Below, in pieces: positions 53,223 to 60,471 of a stretch of 64,000 bases of DNA. Source of the DNA: Fodinicola acaciae (GTDB lineage: Bacteria > Actinomycetota > Actinomycetes > Mycobacteriales > HKI-0501); contig NZ_WOTN01000001.1 in assembly GCF_010993745.1 (NCBI RefSeq), positions 1,801,235 to 1,865,234 of the forward strand. Reading direction: 5' to 3'. Position 1 is the stretch's first letter. Each line of letters begins with the position of its first letter. Made by a program: the position numbers and the translations under genes. The notes beneath the pieces were generated by a model. It saw only the letters and a program-made list of their open reading frames with translations, did not search any database and was not told the DNA's origin.

Positions 53223-54703
53223 CTAGTACTCCAGCCGCACTTCGTGATTTAGGCCTGTAGCGCCTGTTGTCGCTGGTAGTGGGCTTGCTTGGCGGTGGCT
53301 TGATGGTGTCGACGCCAGAGTGACCAATGGAGAACTTCGTTGACTGTTTGGCGGATGTGGATGACGAACGCGTTGAAGAGGCGGCGGATCTCGGCAAGTG
53401 TTAAGGGAATGACTGGCTTTCCGTTGACGATCGGCGACTGGGGAGCGGTTGCCGCGAGCGCGGTGAGGAATGCGTGCGCGAGCATGACCAGGACTGTCCA
53501 TCGGTACCAGGAGATCCAGTGCCGGACCTGGTGGGCGTCCAGGCCGGTTTGCCCTTTACTGGTTTGGAAGTTCTCCTCTATTGGCCAACGCTGGCCGGCG
53601 ACACCGACCAGAGTGGCCAGTTTGACCGGACGTGGTGAATAGCAGTGGTAGTAGGCCAGTTCCCCGGTGCTGATGCTGCGACGCACCAGCAGCCATTGGT
53701 GACCATCCTCGGCGGCGATGGGGACTCTGGCCCAGTCGTAGAGGCGCTGCCCTTTGGCGCCATCACCGGCCGAGTAGCGACCCCACCTGGAAGCGTCGAG
53801 GCCGGCGATCAGCGCGTCAGCGCGAACTCGCCGGCCATCTCCGGTATCTGCGTCAGTGGTCGGCACCAGATAGGAGCACGGCACGGCGAGCACGTAGCCG
53901 ATCCGGGCCGCGGACAGGGTCTCACGCAGACCAGGATTTTGCCCGTACACCTCATCCGCTGTCGCCCATTTCGCCAGAACACCGGCATCCAGCGCGGCCA
54001 GGATCATCATCCTCGCCAGCTCCGGCTTGGTGGCGAACTCGATGTCCTCGGGAACCCCGGCGACAGCTCGACGGCCCTGGCAGCTGGGATCGTCGTCCAT
54101 CCAGCTGCGCGGCAGATACAGTTCGCGATCGATGAAAGCGTGCCCACGTTTGGTGACGTAGCTGAGATAAACGGCGATCTGGCAGTTCTCGATCCGTCCC
54201 GCGGTGCCGGAGTACTGCCGCTGCACCCCGACTGTCTTATTGCCCTTCTTCAGATCTCCAGTCTCGTCAACGACCAGCACCGCGTCGGCATCAGCCAACC
54301 GGTCCACCACATAGGCACGCAGATCATCACGCACGCCATCCTGATCCCACGCCGCGTTGGCCAGCAGCCGTTGCATCCCATCCGGCCCCGTCTCACCTGC
54401 ATGCTCGGCGATCGTCCAGCAGTTCTTCACGGGCATATCCGACAACAAACCAGCCAGGAACCGTTGGACCCTCAGACGAGGCTCCACCCGAAAGAACCGC
54501 GGCCCGATACTCGCGACCAGCTCATCGAACTCCGCCTGCCATCGGACCGGGTCCACCCCGTGTTCTACGCTGTGACCAGCGGCCACCGCAAAATCATTGG
54601 TTGTCTTCACAAACACTGCATGATCACGCGGTGGCCGCGCCATCTCACCACGCCACGCCGACGGCCCTCAAACCAAGATCACGAAGTGCGGCTGGAGTAC
54701 TAG
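53223..54703 (-). mobile_element. IS701-family insertion sequence
   Basis: Terminal inverted repeats begin TACTCCAGCCGCACTTCGTG just inside 53226 and end at 54699 with the exact complement, a perfect match of at least 22 bp. CTAG flanks both ends (53223-53226 and 54700-54703), the YTAG-type 4-bp duplication of this family. One transposase gene fills the element. The perfect ends suggest a recent, possibly active copy. Confidence 0.9.
53249..54643 (-). CDS. IS701-family DDE transposase
   Basis: 464 residues, intact. The N-terminal region includes FFRVEPRLRVQRFLAGLLSD. The DDE core shows VLVVDETGDLKKGNKTVGVQ (first D), LAKWATADEVYGQNPGLRE (second D) and GQRWPIEENFQTSKGQTGLD (E). A C-terminal RRHHQATAKQAHYQRQQ tail follows. 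The enzyme cuts and joins the element at CTAG sites. It is complete, so the element may transpose autonomously. Confidence 0.9.
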   Translation of the reverse strand: MARPPRDHAVFVKTTNDFAVAAGHSVEHGVDPVRWQAEFDELVASIGPRFFRVEPRLRVQRFLAGLLSDMPVKNCWTIAEHAGETGPDGMQRLLANAAWDQDGVRDDLRAYVVDRLADADAVLVVDETGDLKKGNKTVGVQRQYSGTAGRIENCQIAVYLSYVTKRGHAFIDRELYLPRSWMDDDPSCQGRRAVAGVPEDIEFATKPELARMMILAALDAGVLAKWATADEVYGQNPGLRETLSAARIGYVLAVPCSYLVPTTDADTGDGRRVRADALIAGLDASRWGRYSAGDGAKGQRLYDWARVPIAAEDGHQWLLVRRSISTGELAYYHCYSPRPVKLATLVGVAGQRWPIEENFQTSKGQTGLDAHQVRHWISWYRWTVLVMLAHAFLTALAATAPQSPIVNGKPVIPLTLAEIRRLFNAFVIHIRQTVNEVLHWSLWRRHHQATAKQAHYQRQQALQA

Positions 54704-54712
54704 GCCGTGTTT

Positions 54713-55340
54713 CTAAACTAGTGATTTGGTCCAGATGAGCGTGGCGGCGAGGGTGAGTCCGGCGAGGTAGCTGCGTGCGGTTTTGTCTGTTCTCATGGCG
54801 ATGCCGCGCCATTGTTTGAGTTTGTTGTTGCAGCGTTCCACGACGTTGCGGCCTTTGTAGATTTCTGGATCGAAAGTGCGAGGTCGGCCGCCGGCGGACC
54901 CGCGGTTGGCGCGACCACGTTTTTGGTCCCCACGTTCGGGGATGGTGGCTTTGATGCCGCGCCGGGCCAGGTAGTCGCGGCACGGCTTGCCGGTGTACGC
55001 CTTGTCGGCGATCACCCGGTCCGGCCTGGTCCGCGGCCGGCCGGGCCGGCCATTGGAGATGCTGATGGTCTCCAGTACCACGTGCATGAACGTGGAGTCC
55101 GCGGCGTGTCCGCCGGTGACCACCAGCCCCAACGGTCGCTGCTTGAGGTCGGCCGCGACGTGGAACTTCGTCGTCAGGCCACCCCTGGACTTACCGATTC
55201 CGTGACCGGCCGGTTCACCTGGTCCGGGGTCGCGGGTTTTCTTGTAATTCGACAGAGCCCCCTGTAGAGCCCCCTGTAGAGCCCCCTGTAGAGCCCCCTG
55301 TAGAGCCCCCTGTAGAGCCCCCTGTAGAGCCCCCTGTGTG
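54713..55340 (-). CDS. IS5-family transposase, C-terminal frame (orfB)
   Basis: This frame carries the remaining catalytic core: GIGKSRGGLTTKFHVAADLK, VIADKAYTGKPCRDYLARRG (second D) and RNVVERCNNKLKQWRGIAMR (E). It lacks its own start; the annotated 5' limit is set at the repeat, through which both frames stay open. A frameshift of +1 (or -2) between 55254 and 55215 would be needed to join it to orfA. The run CAAGAAAACC near 55240 is the candidate slip region. Natural IS5 frameshifting is usually -1, so a disabling indel is equally possible. Confidence 0.7.
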
Positions 55341-55706
55341 GTCACCTGCATCACTCGTGTCGCGCGCGAGGGTTGCGCCGTGCTGATGGACACGCACGAT
55401 CGACCCGTCCACCGACACCACCCACTCCAGGTCACCAGCGCTGGCGGCCTGTTTCCGCACCTCCTGCAGCACTCGATCCCAGGTACCGTCTTTCGACCAG
55501 TCCCAGAACCAGCCATAAATCGTGTTCCAGTGCCCGAAACGCTCCGGCATATCCCGCCACGGCGCCCCGGTCCGAAACCGCCACGCGACCCCCTCCACCA
55601 CCCGCCGCATATCCGAGATCGGCCGACCATTCCCCTTCCACTTCGGAAAAAACGGCTCCAACAAAGCCCACGACTCGTCCGAAATCTCCTGCCTAAACAC
55701 CATCAC
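55215..55706 (-). CDS. IS5-family transposase, N-terminal frame (orfA)
   Basis: 163 residues. The IS5 DUF4096 start is clear: FRQEISDESWALLEPFFPKW, MRRVVEGVAWRFRTGAPWRD and YGWFWDWSKDGTWDRVL. The first catalytic Asp is in EWVVSVDGSIVRVHQHGATL. The repeat region then encodes seven GGST units, and the frame stops 40 nt later. The rest of the catalytic domain continues in the +1 frame. Confidence 0.8.
   Translation of the reverse strand: MMVFRQEISDESWALLEPFFPKWKGNGRPISDMRRVVEGVAWRFRTGAPWRDMPERFGHWNTIYGWFWDWSKDGTWDRVLQEVRKQAASAGDLEWVVSVDGSIVRVHQHGATLARDTSDAGDHTGGSTGGSTGGSTGGSTGGSTGGSTGGSVELQENPRPRTR
55254..55337. repeat. 12-bp tandem repeat, seven perfect copies
   Basis: The unit AGAGCCCCCTGT (plus strand) is repeated seven times without a mismatch. 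It lies in the transposase next to the frame change. The unit is a multiple of three, so copy number does not alter frame: orfA gains GGST units and the other frame gains GALQ units. Perfect identity suggests very recent slippage expansion. Confidence 0.95.
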
Positions 55707-55749
55707 CCCAGCATGCCCGAAAACAGCGCCGAGGGTTTGGAAACACGCC

Positions 55750-57413
55750 CTAGCCTCGGGCTTTCATCTGTTGGCCGGTGACACGGCCTAGAAATGCACG
55801 GAAGTGCCTGTCCAGTGCGGGAAACTTGGGATTGCGACGTCTCAAGGGTCACTGCACTGGAAGGCACTCCGTAGGTGAAGGTTAACAGGGTTGGCGGGTT
55901 GGTTCTGGATCCGGCTCGCGAGTCGTTGGTGTCCTCTGCTGGCGGACTGTTGTTACGGCAGACGATCCGGTTGTCAGGTGTGCGGCGAGCGTTGTCGGTA
56001 GCCCTTGATCCGTGGCGTGGTCGCCGGGTCCGCCACGGTCCGGGGAAGATCGTTTGCGACCTGGCGACCGCGGTTGCGCTCGGCGGTGACTGTTTAGCGG
56101 ATGTGAGCGTGGTCCGGGCGCAACCTGGACTGTTCGGGCCGGTGGCCAGCGATCCGACGATATCGCGGCTGGTCAGCACGTTGGCTGGCGATGTTGATGC
56201 TGTCCTGCCGGCGATCCGGTCCGCGCGGGCTCAGGCGCGGTGCGCGGTCTGGAAGCGGCGCCGGCCGTTGGCCGGCCGTGCGGGTAGTCGCGACGGCGGC
56301 CAAGTCATCATCGATCTGGACTCGACATTGGTGACCGCGCACTCGGACAAAGAACGTGCCTGCGCTACCCACAAACGCGGGTTCGGATTCGCGCCGATGT
56401 GCGCGTTCGTCGACCATGGCCAGTACGGGACCGGAGAAAGCCTGGTGCTGCAACTGCGTCCTGGCAACGCTTCACCGTGGAACAAGCAGGACCATGTCCA
56501 GGCTCTGGATCTGGCGCTGGCCCAGCTGCCCGAAGGCGAGCGCGCGCAGGTGTTGGTCCGTGCCGATTCCGGCGCGTGTTCCAAGGCGTTCCTGCATCAC
56601 ATCACCGATCTGGGGTTGGAGTATTCGATCGGATTCCCGGCCCATGAAACGGTCAAAGCCGCGATGGAGGCTATCCCGCCGCAGGCCTGGAGACCGGCTG
56701 TTGACGGTGACGGCCAGCCGCGCGAGGGCGCGCAGGTCGCCGAGCTCACGCGATGGATGCCCGACCCGACCCCGGCAACCCGACCCGGTCCTCAACAATG
56801 GCCAGCCGGGATGCGGGTGATCGCCCGCCGGGAACGACCACACCCCGGCGCGCAACTACGCCTCACCGACCAGGACGGGTGGCGCATCACCTGCTTCGCC
56901 ACCAACACCCACGGCCCCGGCTGGACACTGGACACACTGGAAGTACGCCACCGGCAACGAGCCCGTTGCGAGGACCGTATCCGCGCGCAGAAAGACACCG
57001 GCATGCGCAACCTGCCCTTCCACGGATACGCCCACAACCAGATCTGGCTGGAAATCGCCGCACTAGCGGCGGACTTGCTGGCCTGGACCCAAACCCTGGC
57101 CTGGGACACACACCAACCCGCCAGACGCTGGGAACCCAAACGCCTACGGCTACGCATCCTGGCCGTCGCCGGCCGCATCATCCACAGCGGCCGACGACGA
57201 CGCCTACGACTACCCCGCAACTGGCCCTTCAACCACCTCATCGACAACGCCTGGAAATCCCTACAACCCAGCTAAAAACGACGAACCAACCCCACAACCA
57301 GGACCGGAGAACCGGCGACACAGCGCCGGAAACCAGCCCTGCCACAAACAAACACACAGACCCCACAACCAGCCAAACAGTCACTCAACTCCCACGCGAA
57401 AGATCGAGGCTAG
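55750..57413 (+). mobile_element. IS1380-family insertion sequence
   Basis: Terminal repeats CCTCGGGCTTTC after 55753 and GAAAGATCGAGG before 57410 pair except for two bases. CTAG flanks both sides (55750-55753 and 57410-57413). The left flank coincides with the IS5 right boundary and the right flank with the stop codon of the MFS gene. The non-coding left end (55754-55874) and right end (57276-57409) hold only element sequence. Confidence 0.85.
55875..57275 (+). CDS. IS1380-family transposase
   Basis: 466 residues, intact. The DDE core shows GGQVIIDLDSTLVTAHSDKE (first D), AQVLVRADSGACSKAFLHHI (second D) and a late RARCEDRIRAQKDTGMRNLP (E), with the long insertion between the second D and E that marks this family. 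The C-terminus has RRLRLPRNWPFNHLIDNAW. The gene reads rightward, opposite to the two other transposases in the stack. No lesion is seen. Confidence 0.9.
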   Translation: MKVNRVGGLVLDPARESLVSSAGGLLLRQTIRLSGVRRALSVALDPWRGRRVRHGPGKIVCDLATAVALGGDCLADVSVVRAQPGLFGPVASDPTISRLVSTLAGDVDAVLPAIRSARAQARCAVWKRRRPLAGRAGSRDGGQVIIDLDSTLVTAHSDKERACATHKRGFGFAPMCAFVDHGQYGTGESLVLQLRPGNASPWNKQDHVQALDLALAQLPEGERAQVLVRADSGACSKAFLHHITDLGLEYSIGFPAHETVKAAMEAIPPQAWRPAVDGDGQPREGAQVAELTRWMPDPTPATRPGPQQWPAGMRVIARRERPHPGAQLRLTDQDGWRITCFATNTHGPGWTLDTLEVRHRQRARCEDRIRAQKDTGMRNLPFHGYAHNQIWLEIAALAADLLAWTQTLAWDTHQPARRWEPKRLRLRILAVAGRIIHSGRRRRLRLPRNWPFNHLIDNAWKSLQPS

Positions 57414-58708
57414 GCCTTTTTCGGTGCGTCACCGAGCAACAGCATGCCGACCGCGCCGGCGACCATGACCAGGCCGATGGTGACCAGCGCCCACTGCTGA
57501 GCGCCGAGTGCGTCGGTGATCCAGCCGACCCAGTACGGTCCGACGAAACCGGCGAGGTTGCCGATGGAGTTGATCGTCGCGATGCCGGCCGCGGCCGCCG
57601 CGCCGGTGAGGAACGCCCGTGGCAGGCCCCAGAATCCCGGATGCGTCATGAGCGAACCGACGGCGCCGACGCACAGGCCGACGTAACCCAGCCACGGCAG
57701 GCCGGTCAGCAGCGCCGACGCGGCCAGCGCCAGGCCGCCGATCCCGAGGGTCAGCGCGCCACCGGCGGCGTAGCGGCCGGTGCGGTCCACGACCCGGCCC
57801 CAGACGATCATGCCGGCGAAGGCCAGCACGTACGGCACCGCGGTCAGCAGCGACACGTTGAGGTTGCTCGAAATGCCGAGGGTCTTCTTGATGATCAGCG
57901 GCAACCAGAAGCCGATCGCGTACGTGCCGAGCGGCAGGCAGAAATAGATCAGCGCCAAAGCCAACACGCGCGGCCGTTTGATCGCCTGCCACACGTTCAT
58001 CCGGTGCCGCTCGGTGGTCTTTTCCGCCTCCGCGTCGATCCGGCCGCTCAGCCAGGTCCGCTGCCGGTCGGACAGCCAGCGCGCGTTCGCCGGCCGGCTC
58101 GGCAGCAGCCACAGCACCAGCACGCCGACGATCACCGTCGGGATGCCCTCCAGCAGGAACAGCCACCGCCAGCCGGCCAGGCCGGCGATGCCGTGCAGTG
58201 ACAGCAAAACGCCACCGATCGGCGCGCCGATCGCGTTGGAGAGCGGAATCGCCGACATGAACAGCGCGACCGCCCTGCCGCGATACTCCGGTGGAAACCA
58301 GTAGGTCAGATAGAGGATGATCCCAGGAAAGAAGCCGGCTTCGGCGACACCGAGCAGCACGCGGACGACGTAGACGCTGGTCGGCCCCTGCACCGCCGCC
58401 ATCAGCGCGGCGACGATCCCCCAGCTGACCATGATCCTGGCGATCCAGATCCTGGCACCGACCCGGTGCATGATCAGGTTGCTGGGGACCTCGAAGAAGA
58501 AATAGCCGATGAAGAAGAGCCCTGACGCCAAGCCAAACTGCGCCGCCGTCAGGCCGAGGTCGTCGTTCATGGTCAGCGCCGCGATGCTGACGTTCGTACG
58601 GTCCAGGTACGACAGGAAATAGCAGAGCATCAGGAACGGCACCAACCGCAGCGCCACCGCGCGCATGGTGGTCCGTTCGACCTCACTGACCTGGGGCTGG
58701 GATGCCAT
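57410..58708 (-). CDS. MFS permease (anion:cation symporter type)
   Basis: 432 residues from the ATG at 58708 after AGGAGGCGTCGG. Twelve TM segments; SYLDRTNVSIAALTMNDDLGLT in the first loop is the signature of the ACS family (phthalate, glucarate, hexuronate permeases), with GVAEAGFFPGIILYLTYWFP in TM4. The stop TAG is formed by the CTAG that the IS1380 element duplicated, so the insertion ended exactly at the stop without changing the protein. It follows the SDR gene on the same strand at 122 nt, so the two may handle one organic acid substrate. Confidence 0.85.
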   Translation of the reverse strand: MASQPQVSEVERTTMRAVALRLVPFLMLCYFLSYLDRTNVSIAALTMNDDLGLTAAQFGLASGLFFIGYFFFEVPSNLIMHRVGARIWIARIMVSWGIVAALMAAVQGPTSVYVVRVLLGVAEAGFFPGIILYLTYWFPPEYRGRAVALFMSAIPLSNAIGAPIGGVLLSLHGIAGLAGWRWLFLLEGIPTVIVGVLVLWLLPSRPANARWLSDRQRTWLSGRIDAEAEKTTERHRMNVWQAIKRPRVLALALIYFCLPLGTYAIGFWLPLIIKKTLGISSNLNVSLLTAVPYVLAFAGMIVWGRVVDRTGRYAAGGALTLGIGGLALAASALLTGLPWLGYVGLCVGAVGSLMTHPGFWGLPRAFLTGAAAAAGIATINSIGNLAGFVGPYWVGWITDALGAQQWALVTIGLVMVAGAVGMLLLGDAPKKA

Positions 58709-58830
58709 CCGACGCCTCCTGCCTGTCAGGCGTACGCCGAAGCGCAAATGGCCCGGTCGCGCGCCATGCGGTTCCAGCGCATCTTTCAGGGCCACCCGTG
58801 CCACCACAATCGTTGGTCCCGATCAGGCCA

Positions 58831-59631
58831 TCAGTCCACGAGCGCGCCGGCGGACAGGTTGGCGACCGTGCCGGTCATGGCGCCGGCCCGGTCCGAAGCC
58901 AGGAAGGCCGCCGTCTCCGCGGTTTCCGAGAGCGTCGGCAGCCGTTTCAGCAGCGTCCCCTGCGCCAGTCCACCGCTGAGCATGTCGTCCACCGACAGCC
59001 CGGCCGCGGCCGCGCTTGGCCGGAAGAGGTCCTTGGTGTACGAGCCCGCCGCCGGTGCGTCGGCGATGGCGTGCGGGCGGATGCAGACGACGCGGATGTT
59101 GTCCGGTGCCAGCTCGGCGGCCAGGACCCGGGAGAACGCCTCCTTGCCGGCCGCACTCACGCTGTGTCCGAGGATGCCGCCGATGGCCAGCTTGGCGCCG
59201 GGCTCCGACAGCGTCAGGATGACGCCGGGACGCGTGCCACCCATGTGCCGCGCCACCGCCTTGCTGGTGATGAACAGCGTACGCAGGAAGCCGTCGACCG
59301 GCCGCATGAACTCGGCCAGCGAGAGGTCCGCCAGCGTGGTCCCCTGGTCGTGCATGACGCTGACGGCGTTGAGCGCGATGTCGATGCCACCGGCCGTCTC
59401 CGCGACCGCATCGGCGTGCTTTTCGACGGCCTCCTGGTCCAATGCGTCGACCTGCGCGGTCTCGATTTTCCCACCGGTGGCCGCGACCTCGTGCGCCACC
59501 GCGTCGAGCTTCGGCTGCGTACGTCCGGCGATGAAGACCCGCGCGCCTTCCCGCGCGAACACTCGTGCGACCGCGCCGCCGATGGCTCCGCCACCGCCAT
59601 AGATCACGGCGTTCTTGTCTTTGAGCAACAT
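58831..59631 (-). CDS. SDR-family protein lacking the catalytic Tyr
   Basis: 266 residues. The Rossmann motif AVIYGGGGAIGGAVARVFAR and NAVSV (NAG-like) identify a classical short-chain dehydrogenase, with Ser142 in VILTLSEPGAK. At the YxxxK position the sequence is GHSVSAAGKEAF: Lys163 is present but residue 159 is Ser instead of Tyr. Either it is not a dehydrogenase or it uses another acid. The C-terminus ATVANLSAGALVD-like (GTVANLSAGALVD) is standard. It is divergent from an HxlR gene with a palindromic operator between them. Confidence 0.8.
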   Translation of the reverse strand: MLLKDKNAVIYGGGGAIGGAVARVFAREGARVFIAGRTQPKLDAVAHEVAATGGKIETAQVDALDQEAVEKHADAVAETAGGIDIALNAVSVMHDQGTTLADLSLAEFMRPVDGFLRTLFITSKAVARHMGGTRPGVILTLSEPGAKLAIGGILGHSVSAAGKEAFSRVLAAELAPDNIRVVCIRPHAIADAPAAGSYTKDLFRPSAAAAGLSVDDMLSGGLAQGTLLKRLPTLSETAETAAFLASDRAGAMTGTVANLSAGALVD

Positions 59632-59691
59632 TTTTCCTCCAGGTGTTCGTTGTCAGACGGTCGTCGCATCAGCGGAATACTAACCATGGTG

Positions 59692-59708
59692 AGTTGTTAA
59701 AAACAACT
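59692..59708. promoter_or_regulatory. Palindromic operator between SDR and HxlR genes
   Basis: AGTTGTT (59692-59698), AAA, AACAACT (59702-59708) is a perfect inverted repeat in an AT-rich divergent promoter region; GTTGT at 59713-59717 gives a further half-site. It lies 46 nt upstream of the HxlR GTG and about 60 nt upstream of the SDR start, the expected place for HxlR control of both genes. Confidence 0.65.
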
Positions 59709-59753
59709 AAACGTTGTGGTATTTTCGGATCAGAGCAGTCGAGGAGGGTGGTC

Positions 59754-60386
59754 GTGCCAACCAGTCGCAGCTATCGGGACTCGTGCGGAGTCGCGAGAGC
59801 ACTCGATGTCGTCGGAGAGCGATGGGCCCTGCTGGTCGTACGCGAGCTGCTCTTCGCGCCGCAGCGCTTCTCCGAGCTGCGGCACGCGTTGCCGCACGTC
59901 AGCTCCAACCTGCTCGCCGACCGGCTCCGCGAGCTCGAGCGGCACGGGGTGATCCAGCGCGACGCGCCGCCGGCGAACACGTACGAACTGACCGAATGGG
60001 GCCGAAAACTCGAACCGATCGTGCTCGCGCTCGGCGACTGGGGAATCGACGCGCCACAACCGCCAGGCCCCGCCGCGCTCAGCGCCACGTCCGTGCTGAT
60101 CTTCCTGCGCCAAGCCGCCCGACCCGACCCGGCAGCGCCGCCGACGCACTATCGCCTCGAACTCGACGGCCGCGTCTGGTCCGTCCGGCTCGGGTCCGGA
60201 CGTGCGGAGGTGGCCGCCGGCGAGCCGGCGAGCGCGGACGTGTCGCTGCGTACGGACCCCAAGACGCTCAGCGGCCTGCTGTCCGATCCCACGACCCTCG
60301 ACGCCGCATGCGCCAATGGCAGCGTCGCCGTGGTCGGGGACCGTACGGCGATCAAACGACTTCTCGACGCGGTCGCTGCGCCGTGA
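59754..60386 (+). CDS. HxlR regulator fused to an SCP2-like domain
   Basis: 210 residues, GTG at 59754 after GAGGAGGG. HxlR wing-helix: Cys11 in RDSCGVARALDVVGERWALL, RFSELRHALPHVSSNLLADR, ELERHGVIQRD and TYELTEWGRKLEPI. The C-terminal 85 residues (YRLELDGRVWSVRLGSGRAE, ADVSLRTDPKTLSGLLSDPT, AVVGDRTAIKRLLD) resemble a sterol-carrier-like ligand domain often attached to HxlR proteins in actinomycetes. It probably senses a hydrophobic or quinone-like compound and controls the divergent SDR-MFS genes. Confidence 0.8.
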   Translation: MPTSRSYRDSCGVARALDVVGERWALLVVRELLFAPQRFSELRHALPHVSSNLLADRLRELERHGVIQRDAPPANTYELTEWGRKLEPIVLALGDWGIDAPQPPGPAALSATSVLIFLRQAARPDPAAPPTHYRLELDGRVWSVRLGSGRAEVAAGEPASADVSLRTDPKTLSGLLSDPTTLDAACANGSVAVVGDRTAIKRLLDAVAAP

Positions 60387-60471
60387 CAGTGGTGTTGGCC
60401 TGATCGCGCCACCGGCTTGACCGGCGGTTCGGCGCGCCTAATATAGCGCTACAAATCGCCGAGGAGGCCGC

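Larger units (their letters stand above)
54703..55750 (-). mobile_element. IS5-family insertion sequence
   Basis: Imperfect terminal repeats GGCCGTGTTTCTAAAC (54703-54718) and the complement of GGGCGTGTTTCCAAAC (55735-55750) match at 14 of 16 positions. TA flanks both ends (54701-54702 and 55751-55752), the IS427-group duplication. Its left end uses the TA of the IS701 right-hand CTAG, so it inserted after IS701. The transposase is split into two frames and contains a 12-bp tandem repeat. Confidence 0.85.

Noticed and set aside
55254-55337. Tandem repeat as a CRISPR array
   Set aside because: Units are 12 bp with no spacers and lie inside a transposase gene.
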